Assembly (NCBI GenBank): GCA_021802375.1
Contig: JAKAAL010000013.1
Location: 1 to 17,092, forward strand
DNA from: Bacillota bacterium
GTDB lineage: Bacteria > Bacillota_E > Sulfobacillia > Sulfobacillales > Sulfobacillaceae
Reading direction: 5' to 3'
Length of the DNA stretch: 17,092 nucleotides
The notes under the pieces were generated by a model. It was given only the letters and a program-made list of their open reading frames with translations, was not told the DNA's origin and did no database searches. Below are positions 1 through 5,751 of the stretch, in pieces; the first letter of the stretch is position 1; each line of letters starts with the position of its first letter. The position numbers and the translations under genes are program-made.

Positions 1-87
1 CCATGACCCTTAACCCCCGCCTACTGGACATGAGCCCGAAATAAATGGAAGATTGCCGTGGCGGTCATCGAAGCTTGTCCGTCGTCG
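1..87. repeat. exact 87-bp repeat at left window edge
   Basis: Bases 1-87 are identical to 5249-5335, which cover the start of the PAP2 gene and the 3' end of the hotdog thioesterase gene. From base 88 the two copies diverge abruptly to clearly imperfect similarity. The window begins inside this repeat, so the contig was probably broken here because the assembler could not resolve the two copies. A second PAP2-like gene may continue to the left of the window, but that cannot be seen. Confidence 0.9.
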
Positions 88-415
88 TCACAAATCTTGG
101 CCCGGGCATAGACTGTGGAGTGCCCCCGATGCGTCACCTCAGCGGGCGCGGTCACACCCGCTCTGGCCAAAAGTGGCCTGAGGTATTGAATAGTCTATGT
201 CGTGACCACTGGCCCCGCGACCCTTTTGTCCCCAATACTCCATCAAACAAATAGGCAGCAATCCCTCTATTAACGGCTCGGGTCCCACCTCCACCGCGGT
301 AATGCTCGGTCACGGCTCTCAAAAGACGCGGTGACCCCATCTTTACCCCTTGTATCGGAATCTCCAGCCACTCGCCGGATAAGTTTACCGGCGGGAAAGA
401 TGACGAAGTATTCAT
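21..415 (-). pseudogene. decayed hotdog (PaaI-like) thioesterase gene copy
   Basis: This is a degraded duplicate of the intact thioesterase gene at 5269-5700, in the same orientation. The N-terminal half still aligns: both share HxRGGGGT and GIAAYLFDG. The proposed active-region motif HVNGG of the intact copy reads AVNRG here. Near 184-230 the copy lacks about 22 bases present in the intact gene, which shifts the frame, so the C-terminal half is read out of frame. The TAG at 21-23 matches the stop of the intact copy. The start at 415 is taken from alignment with MPYEYLN of the intact copy, and no good ribosome binding site is visible. Loss of both frame and motif argues against any enzyme being made. 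Confidence 0.8.
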
Positions 416-628
416 GCCGGAAGTATTCGGGAGCGCTCTCACTTTCTGAACAGGGCAGCGGTCGGAAAAGCGCTCCTCGCCACGCGCGGTTATCAAAACG
501 CCATTCGCTTCTTCCGTGAGATGTGGACCGGTCGGTGGCTGCGACCAGAATAACGCATTGGGCTTGAGACCTCTGACGTGGCGAGTATAATCAAGACAGA
601 TAGACGATCCAGAGGAGGTGCGTCGCCA

Positions 629-844
629 TTGGCCCTACGGGATGACTTAGTTCGCCGTATTGCGAGTTTGCCTGAAGAAACGTTGGAAGATGTGGCGCGA
701 TATCTCGACCAAGTGGCGGACGCTTCGACCAGAGCGTATGAGATGGCGCGTACCGAGGCTTTAACCCATATGCGAGAAGGCCTTCCGCTCCATCTAGAAT
801 CGGGGTGCCTGACGCTGGAACAACTCCATCTTGCTCTATCGTGA
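629..844 (+). CDS. small hypothetical protein, possibly antitoxin-like
   Basis: This encodes a 71-residue acidic, helix-rich protein that I do not recognise as a named family. The TTG start at 629 is chosen because a strong Shine-Dalgarno site, AGGAGGTG (613-620), lies 8 bases upstream. A GTG at 578 would give 88 residues but has no ribosome binding site. The segment LPEETLEDVARYLDQV (about residues 13-28) resembles the helical N-terminal part of many small antitoxin-like proteins (DUF2281 style). No toxin gene follows on the same strand. It converges with the vapBC operon, the two being separated by a terminator. The function is unknown and the antitoxin idea rests only on composition and neighbourhood. 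Confidence 0.55.
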   Translation: MALRDDLVRRIASLPEETLEDVARYLDQVADASTRAYEMARTEALTHMREGLPLHLESGCLTLEQLHLALS

Positions 845-907
845 ATTCCACCATACCATCCCCTTTTCTTAAGCTACGAAATGCACTAATCAACTCGATC
901 CGACATC

Positions 908-935
908 AAAAAATCGCCTTCAGGGCGAAGGCGAT
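908..935 (-). terminator. Rho-independent terminator of vapBC
   Basis: Perfect 8-bp stem ATCGCCTT / AAGGCGAT (913-920 with 928-935) and a 7-base loop. On the minus strand it is followed directly by a run of six U (plus-strand AAAAAA at 908-913). It lies about 50 bases beyond the vapC stop codon, the expected position for ending the leftward vapBC transcript. Confidence 0.8.
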
Positions 936-987
936 CATGAGCATCGATGCGATTATCGATTAACCTGTATCAGCGCGGGTATTGTGT

Positions 988-1407
988 TCAGATCTCGGGT
1001 TCGGTCGGGAGTCCCTGCTTTTTTGCAGCCTGTTGCAGACGTTTGTCCAGAGTCCACAGAGGAGCCGAGGTGTCTTGAGCCAAGACGAGATACTGCGCAT
1101 CATAGGCACTCATTTGCGTACTGATGGCAAGAGTCAGATTATCTTGCGGTCTAACGTGATATTCGGCAATGCCGAAGTTTTGGAGGGCATCCAGTGCTTG
1201 TTCGGCAAAGGACTGAGTAATGCGAGATCGTCTGATGGCCATCGTCAGGACGTTCGTGACTTCCGACCAAAATATCGGGGGCACGAGAATGCGCATAGCA
1301 GAGTTCTCAATCGTTCCGGACCGCAAGAGCAACGTGGCTTCCTGGTATTCATCAGGAAGAACCCAACTGATGGCGACCGACGTATCCAAGACAACATGGG
1401 AATTCAT
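988..1407 (-). CDS. vapC: VapC-type PIN-domain toxin ribonuclease
   Basis: This 139-residue PIN-domain protein has the usual length for VapC toxins, which are Mg-dependent endoribonucleases that cleave tRNA or rRNA and halt translation when free of antitoxin. The acidic active-site set is visible: Asp8 in VVLDTSVAISW, Glu49 in FWSEV, Asp103 in SAYDAQYLVLA and Asp121 in LWTLDKRL. Its ATG overlaps the stop codon of the upstream antitoxin gene (ATGA at 1404-1407), the coupling typical of toxin-antitoxin pairs. A terminator follows at 908-935. The RNA target cannot be told from sequence. The gene appears intact, so the toxin is probably functional. Confidence 0.9.
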   Translation of the reverse strand: MNSHVVLDTSVAISWVLPDEYQEATLLLRSGTIENSAMRILVPPIFWSEVTNVLTMAIRRSRITQSFAEQALDALQNFGIAEYHVRPQDNLTLAISTQMSAYDAQYLVLAQDTSAPLWTLDKRLQQAAKKQGLPTEPEI

Positions 1408-1637
1408 GACCGACCTTCATCGCGCATCTCGCGCATTTCTTCTGCCATCACGGGGCGAGTGATTTGTTGACGCAATTGATCCATAATCCGAGCGGCTTCC
1501 TCACGCTGAGGCCGCTGCAATGCCTCTTTGGCACTGTGAGCCATAAACTCGGATAAAGACACCCCTTGGTGACTGGCTGCGGCCTTGAGTTCCCGATGAG
1601 TCTGATCGTCAAGATAGACACTGATTTTATGAGCCAT
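1404..1637 (-). CDS. vapB: ribbon-helix-helix antitoxin (CopG/VapB-like)
   Basis: This encodes a 77-residue antitoxin. The N-terminus (KISVYLDDQTHRELKAAA, about residues 4-21, then GVSLSEFM) has the beta-strand plus two-helix pattern of ribbon-helix-helix DNA-binding proteins. The charged C-terminal half would wrap and inhibit the VapC toxin. The ATG at 1637 is preferred over an upstream in-frame start at 1676 for two reasons. A GGGGG-rich Shine-Dalgarno site lies about 9 bases ahead, and a sigma-A-type promoter at 1664-1692 falls inside the longer reading. The gene overlaps vapC by 4 bases. By analogy with the family, VapB alone or with VapC should repress its own promoter through the palindrome at 1686-1702. 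Confidence 0.85.
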   Translation of the reverse strand: MAHKISVYLDDQTHRELKAAASHQGVSLSEFMAHSAKEALQRPQREEAARIMDQLRQQITRPVMAEEMREMRDEGRS

Positions 1638-1663
1638 GACCCGAAGCCCCCTCTTCCGATAAA

Positions 1664-1702
1664 AGCATAACGCCATGACGTTAAAGAGTCAAATAAAGAC
1701 TC
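1664..1702 (-). promoter_or_regulatory. vapBC promoter with overlapping palindromic operator
   Basis: On the minus strand a -35 box TTGACT (1687-1692), a 17-base spacer and a -10 box TATGCT (1664-1669) form a near-consensus housekeeping promoter, placed about 27 bases before the vapB ATG. A perfect inverted repeat GAGTC-N7-GACTC (1686-1702) covers the -35 box. That is the placement expected for an autorepression operator bound by the ribbon-helix-helix antitoxin. Binding itself is an inference. Confidence 0.7.
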
Positions 1703-1785
1703 GTCCGCTCGCGACTCGCGTCATGACTCGGAAGGAACGAAAGATGACCTGCTTGCCGCAGCGAACGAGTGAAAAATGTGTCCGG

Positions 1786-2643
1786 TTAGAGTGCCCAGGT
1801 TAACTGCCCGACCATCCGCTGATGAATGAGATCGGCATAGTCCGTGCTTACGTCGATCCCCCAACCATTCCGCCCGAGGCGGGTCGCCACCGCCAATGTG
1901 GTCCCCGACCCCGCAAAAGGATCTAAGACGATTCCGCCGCCTGGACACCCCGCGAGAATCATTGGCTCGACGAGCTTTTCGGGAAATATCGCAAAGTGAG
2001 TCTCGGGTGAACTATGCCCCGCTGACGGAATCGACCAGACATCGCGTTTATTCCGCGTCAGCGGTTTGTCAGCTCGACCGTCCGATCGTGCGTTAAATCC
2101 GGTGTCCAGTCGGTTGCCCACATGACTTTGCTTGTCGCGTCGCTCCTGACCTTGTTGGCTATGCGTTCTCCCAGTTTTGCCTCGATCAAAATAGCTCCCG
2201 TTATCGCCAACCAGCGCTGGCTCGGCAATGCCTGCGGCATCGTAGTAGTAGTCGCATCCTCGCCACAAGTTTTTTCGACGCCAGTATGCGGTGTCGCCCG
2301 GATCATCCCGCCGTCGCTCCCCCGTCTCATTGTGAATCCAGACATAATCGGGAGACGGCTCGGTCGAGGCCTGATCACTGTACGAACAGGCCTCATGCAC
2401 CCACAATCGTGGATGATGGGATTGCACAAACAAAAACACCACTTCGTAGCTGTTCGTGGGGCGATCTTGCGTCGACCATGGTAGCGGATTTGGTTTATGC
2501 CAGATGATCTGGCTCCGTAAGATCCAGCCATCATCTCGCATCGCCAGCGCAAATCGTGCGGGGATCATCAACAGATTTTTGGCCGGCCGCCCCGCCGACC
2601 CGCCAGTGCCATAGCCACCCATTGTGTTGGCGCTAATGCTATC
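1786..2643 (-). pseudogene. 5'-truncated DNA methyltransferase (N4/N6, beta-type motif order)
   Basis: The C-terminal part of a site-specific DNA methyltransferase. Recognisable pieces in order are GWILRSQIIWHKPNPLPWS, the motif block HFAIFPEKLVEPMILAGCP, and the S-adenosylmethionine-binding motif DPFAGSGTT near the C-terminus. Catalytic motif IV (DPPY) precedes motif I in this class, and here it is missing. In-frame similarity continues upstream of the first ATG (2622), through DSISAN, up to codon GAT at 2641-2643. It stops there because the next upstream codons are CCA and the stop TGA and belong to the IS21-type end. The gene therefore lost roughly its first 100 codons to the insertion. 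No restriction gene is seen. It may still be transcribed but should be inactive. Confidence 0.85.
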
Positions 2644-2776
2644 TGGTCAACGACAGGTTTAAAATCCCCAATAAAGACAATTCAATTTCCCTAAAAACGA
2701 CAGGGGTTTCGGCATGTCCTGGGGAATTCGTGGAGGAATCGTCGATGCAGGACGGTTACTTTCGGAGACCGAGGAG

Positions 2777-3485
2777 ATGAGTACCATCGCCTATTATCTA
2801 ACCGCAGAGGAGTGTCGCACGATCATGACCATGCATCAACAAAAGCAGACGATCACGGCGATTCAAGAAGCCACGGGCCGCGACCGCAAAACCATTCGGA
2901 AAGTCGTGACCGAGACAGACCGCGGGCACACGACCTAGCTCGTCGTGCCCGCGGGAGTAAACTCGATCCCTACAAACAGTATATCGAAGAACGGTGGCAC
3001 CAGGGGTGTCAGAATGCCGTGGTCCTGTGGGAAGAGGTCCGGGCGCAAGGATACACGGGCAGCCTGAGCTTGATTAAGCAGCTGGTGCAGCCGCTGCGTC
3101 CGCAGCGGGGCCTCGAGCCGGCCCAGCGGTATGAAACAGATCCAGGGGCCCAAGCCCAATGTGATTGGGCGGACTTTGGCGCGTTAGTCTATCCCGATCA
3201 ACGCCGTCCTCTCTATATTTTCATTTATACCATGAGTTTTTCGCGCCGCCTGTATGTAGAATTTGTGCACGACCAACGCCAAGCCACCTTGTTTAATTGC
3301 CTCGAGCACGCCTTTGCGTATTTCGGCTGTGTGCCCGAGACGATTTTGTCGGATAATATGAAGCCCATGGTCATCGACCATCCCCGCGGTGGGGAGATCG
3401 TATGGAATCCCCGATTTGTGGCCATTTCCGAATTTCATGGCTTTCGGCCGAAAACCGCCCGGCCTTATCGGGCTCAGACTAAGGG
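2777..3485 (+). pseudogene. istA: istA transposase, frameshifted and 3'-truncated
   Basis: Transposase of the IS21 family. The first part (2777-2938) carries the N-terminal helix-turn-helix (TITAIQEATGRDRKTIRK). It stops at TAG 2936-2938, and the family sequence resumes in the -1 frame with RGSKLDPYKQYIEERW. The retroviral-integrase-type core then shows Asp in QCDWADFG and Asp in LSDNMKP. The normal continuation after RPYRAQTKG (KVE, holding the catalytic Glu) is missing. Codons for Y-G-stop supplied by the adjoining segment replace it at 3486-3495. With the frame broken and the third acidic residue lost, the protein is inactive. The start at 2777 follows the conserved N-terminus. Confidence 0.85.
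2920..2954 (+). repeat. strong GC-rich hairpin at the istA frameshift
   Basis: Inverted repeat CCGCGGGCAC (2920-2929) with GTGCCCGCGG (2945-2954), extended inward by ACGA / TCGT with one unpaired C. The loop holds the TAG that ends the first istA frame. It lies exactly at the point where the reading frame must slip by -1. No classical slippery heptamer is seen just upstream, so a plain frameshift mutation is more likely than programmed slippage. Confidence 0.6.
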
Positions 3486-3768
3486 TTATGGATAGTTCAG
3501 CGTTATGGAAAGTTGGTGCCGAAAAGCGCATGGGAAAGCCATTCTCTAATAAAATTCTCAACATAACCGTTATCCTCATGTAATATCGGAGTGCCACACT
3601 TGACGGCCTCAAAACGAGATTCACCGCCAGATCGGCCCCAATTTGGCCTGTTTTAGTCCTCCTCGGGGCACGGCCAGCCGACTTGTTATGTTAAGAGTTT
3701 TTTCTCAACATCGGGACAGGGCACAGATTTTAAAGACTTACTTCGCATAACGGCGGGCTTTTCATAAC
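3486..3768. mobile_element. miniature element with multi-motif inverted ends, no gene
   Basis: A non-coding segment of about 283 bp between two truncated, tail-to-tail transposase genes. Read inward, the left end shows GGTTATG (3484-3490), 10 bases, CGTTATG (3501-3507), then CTCAACATAAC ending at 3567. The right end, read inward on the other strand, shows GGTTATG (3763-3769), 10 bases, CGTTATG (3746-3752), then CTCTTAACATAAC ending at 3685. The spacing from the second to the third motif is 60 and 61 bases. The bases between motifs are only weakly alike, so the motifs look like protein binding sites. This layout recalls the multi-site ends used by tyrosine recombinases, such as RIT-type elements. 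That identity is an inference, since no recombinase is encoded here. Confidence 0.5.
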
Positions 3769-4058
3769 CTTTGCCGGACGGTCGATACGGACGGCTGTGA
3801 CGCAAGTCGGTGCCGAGTTCGGCACACACCCGGGTCAAGTAATGGGAGGCATAGATGCCCCCATTGTCACAATGGACCATGTCCGGAATCCCGTGGCGAA
3901 TGACCGCCCATTTCAGCACTTCTTCGAGGCGGGGCCGATTTTCGTCAAAGAAAAACCGGCTGCCGACCACGTAGCGCGTGGCGTCATCAATAAACGCAAT
4001 CAGATAGACTTTCTTGCGCCGCCCGGGATGTTGCGGGTCGGGCAAGGACAAAACCTCC
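3769..4058 (-). pseudogene. IS481-like DDE integrase fragment, truncated both ends
   Basis: A fragment of an integrase-core transposase. It reads SLPDPQHPGRRKKVYLIAF, then FIDDATRYVVGSRFF, the second catalytic Asp in VHCDNGGIYAS, and HSRPYRPSGKG near the C-terminal end. In intact relatives GKG is followed by K(I/V)E with the catalytic Glu. Here the sequence switches after AAAGG (codons Lys-Gly) into the motif-rich segment at 3486-3768. The N-terminal part, with the first catalytic Asp (usually WxxD), is absent and an IS1595-like fragment in another frame takes its place. Inactive remnant. Confidence 0.75.
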
Positions 4059-4069
4059 TGGGTGTCCCC

Positions 4070-4443
4070 TGGGCATTCCGGTCTTTCATGGCTTGTTGAA
4101 TTTTATGGTGGATATCGTAACGCAGACCGAGTTCGCGACTCAGCGCCAATGCGGATTTGCCCCCTTTGTCGACCGCAACCGGGAAAATGGCTAAAAACCA
4201 CACGCGCAACGAGACTTTGGTGCGATGAAAGAGCGTTCCGGCCGCAACGGACGCCTGATGGCCACAGCCCGTGCACTCGTACAAAGGGGCGGTCCGGTCG
4301 GACCGCTGAACCTTCCAGTAGGTCTGACCTTGGCACTGGGGACACCCAAATCCCGTCGGCTACCGCTGCCGGAAGAGATATTTGTGGCACGCATCTTCCG
4401 TTCCAAAATGATCCTGCCATTCAAGCAACGTCACAACCGCCAT
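4070..4443 (-). pseudogene. IS1595-like transposase N-terminal fragment with internal stop
   Basis: The N-terminal zinc-ribbon part of an IS1595-family transposase. From the ATG at 4443 the frame reads MAVVTLLEWQDHFGTEDAC, hits TAG at 4360-4362, then continues with CPQC and CTGC metal-binding knuckles, AGTLFHRTKVSLRVWF and LSRELGLRYDIHHKIQQAM. The family continues with a conserved DE-containing catalytic core, which is absent. Instead the sequence passes into the IS481-like fragment in a different frame at about 4058-4070. Terminal inverted repeats were not recognised. The gene is dead by an internal stop and by truncation. Confidence 0.75.
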
Positions 4444-4471
4444 CCTCCATCTCGGCCCGGATTTAGTTTAA

Positions 4472-4477
4472 ATTATA
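4472..4477 (-). promoter_or_regulatory. consensus-like -10 box before the IS1595-like fragment
   Basis: On the minus strand TATAAT lies in an AT-rich patch about 29 bases before the ATG at 4443. No convincing -35 box is present, so this is a weak call. The rest of 4444-4640 holds no gene that I can support, only a short hairpin at 4505-4520. Confidence 0.25.
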
Positions 4478-4640
4478 CTACGTTCCCTCCACTGCGTGGG
4501 CTCTCCCGGAGTTATCCGGGGATGTATGAAAATCATTGCCGTACCCCCGCGTGTCGGCGCGGTGGCATTGCGACAAATCGGCGTAGCTCCTCTCCTCTAT
4601 CCGGGAAGTTGGAGCGACTGGATTCAGCACCAAGGTGCCC

Positions 4641-5279
4641 CTATTGCCTCTCAGGGATCGTGAGGGATAGAAGGGCAAGGGCGATTAAGAACGCACCCGC
4701 AGCGTCAATAGCCCAATGGCCGCCCATCGCCACTACCAGGACGGAGGCTACTAGGGCACTCATCGCCGTCACCAGGGGTTGGTAGCGACTCAGCATGCCA
4801 ACCACAAACGTGATGCGAAACACGTGCCCACTGAAAAAGCTGCCTAAAAGAAACGGATGACCGCCCCCGGGTGGGGTATGGACTCCCAAGAGATGGCGTA
4901 GTGTGGCCAATGTCCAACTCGGTGACGGATTGGTTCGTGCTTCGATCCAACTTAACCAATGGGACTCGGGCACCGCACGGGGCATGGGTGTACTAATCCA
5001 GTGCTTGGTCAAAACCTCCAAGAGCGTCCCCAACAGAAAAAGAGCAAGCCAACGGCCCTGTCTTCTGGTCAGGGTGGTCGCCAATACCACCAGACCGGTC
5101 ACGGGAACACCGCCTACGACCCATATTAAATTAAAAATCGAAAAACGGCCCACCGTCTCTTTCAGAGTTCCAGAAATCGCCCGGTCCAAAGGGATCAGCC
5201 AACCCCCATAAGCGATGACGGCTAAAGCTAGAAAGGGCAGCAGCCAGGCCATGACCCTTAACCCCCGCCTACTGGACAT
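4641..5279 (-). CDS. PAP2-superfamily membrane phosphatase
   Basis: A 212-residue integral membrane protein with about five or six hydrophobic segments (near residues 10-30, 50-70, 76-92, 145-163, 168-186 and 190-208). PAP2 proteins remove phosphate from lipid phosphates such as phosphatidate or undecaprenyl diphosphate at the outer membrane face. Motif 1 is approximated by Lys92 to Arg101, motif 2 by SGHVFR (150-155) and motif 3 by HWAID (His188, Asp192). The Arg that normally stands six residues before the motif-3 His is missing, so activity is uncertain. The ATG at 5279 overlaps the end of the thioesterase gene by 11 bases, indicating translational coupling. The first 31 bases of the coding region lie in the exact 87-bp repeat shared with the left window edge. 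Confidence 0.75.
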   Translation of the reverse strand: MSSRRGLRVMAWLLPFLALAVIAYGGWLIPLDRAISGTLKETVGRFSIFNLIWVVGGVPVTGLVVLATTLTRRQGRWLALFLLGTLLEVLTKHWISTPMPRAVPESHWLSWIEARTNPSPSWTLATLRHLLGVHTPPGGGHPFLLGSFFSGHVFRITFVVGMLSRYQPLVTAMSALVASVLVVAMGGHWAIDAAGAFLIALALLSLTIPERQ

Positions 5280-5335
5280 GAGCCCGAAATAAATGGAAGA
5301 TTGCCGTGGCGGTCATCGAAGCTTGTCCGTCGTCG
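5249..5335. repeat. internal copy of the 87-bp exact repeat
   Basis: Identical to bases 1-87. It spans the PAP2 start and the last 22 codons of the thioesterase gene. Beyond it, similarity with the left copy continues but is clearly imperfect. Confidence 0.9.
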
Positions 5336-5700
5336 CCACAAATCTCGCCCCGGGCATAAACTGTGGAGTGCTCCCGATGCGTCATCTCAGCGAGCGCGGC
5401 CACGCCCCTAATGGCCAAAAACGGTCTCATGTATTGGATGTTCAAGGTCATGGCTACTTGTCCTATTATGTCCGCATCCCAAGTGCTCCGCACGGTCGTG
5501 CCCAATGCTCCATCAAACAAATAGGCGGCAATGCCTCCATTAACATGTGGGGTCCCACCTCCACCGCGGTGATGCTGGGTCACTGCCATAAACAGACCCC
5601 ATTTGCCCGCCTTTACCTCTTGTATGGAGATCTCTGCCCACTCGAAGAAGGGACGCTGATATTCGTTTAAATATTCGTACGGCATGGATTGTTCCGCCAC
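5269..5700 (-). CDS. hotdog-fold acyl-CoA thioesterase (PaaI/4HBT-like)
   Basis: A 143-residue single hotdog domain, the normal size for PaaI-like thioesterases that hydrolyse acyl-CoA thioesters in the cytoplasm, usually as tetramers. The region HHRGGGGTPHVNGGIAAYLF (43-62) and Asp63 match the conserved loop and long central helix that carry the active site (HxxGG, then an acidic residue on the helix). The GTG at 5700 is chosen because a G-rich Shine-Dalgarno site (GGGGGAG) lies about 5 bases ahead. An upstream TTG at 5748 has no such site. The gene sits 51 bases after an acyl-CoA-synthetase-like gene and overlaps the PAP2 gene, so lipid or acyl-CoA handling is likely. A decayed paralogue lies at 21-415. 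The substrate is unknown. Confidence 0.8.
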   Translation of the reverse strand: MAEQSMPYEYLNEYQRPFFEWAEISIQEVKAGKWGLFMAVTQHHRGGGGTPHVNGGIAAYLFDGALGTTVRSTWDADIIGQVAMTLNIQYMRPFLAIRGVAALAEMTHREHSTVYARGEICGDDGQASMTATAIFHLFRAHVQ

Positions 5701-5751
5701 ATGGCTCCCCCCCTTGGCTACGTTACCAGGACGCAAGAGGTGCCACAAGCA

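Larger units (their letters stand above)
2644..3485 (+). mobile_element. IS21-family insertion sequence remnant
   Basis: A left-end fragment of an IS21-type element. It starts where the methyltransferase gene is broken, near TGGTCAACGACAGG at 2644. Two direct repeats of ACGACAGG (2650-2657 and 2697-2704) precede the transposase gene, resembling the multiple end repeats that IS21 transposases bind. Only istA is present. The helper gene istB and the right end are gone, replaced by the motif-rich non-coding segment that begins at 3486. The remnant cannot move on its own. Confidence 0.75.

Noticed and set aside
578..628. Longer start (GTG 578) for the small hypothetical gene
   Set aside because: No ribosome binding site precedes it, whereas AGGAGGTG at 613-620 is placed for the TTG at 629.
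982..1470. Plus-strand open frame of 162 codons across vapC
   Set aside because: It is antisense to vapC, which has clear PIN-domain residues, an operon overlap and a terminator.
2058..2552. Open frames on both strands inside the methyltransferase remnant
   Set aside because: They are out-of-frame shadows. The frame with GWILRSQIIWHKP and DPFAGSGTT is the genuine one.
3184..3624. Minus-strand frame of 146 codons across istA and the motif-rich segment
   Set aside because: It is antisense to istA and shows no recognisable family pattern or ribosome binding site.
4505..4520. Short perfect hairpin CCCGGA-GTTA-TCCGGG as terminator of the PAP2 operon
   Set aside because: It lies about 120 bases past the stop and has no U-run on the minus strand, so termination is not supported.
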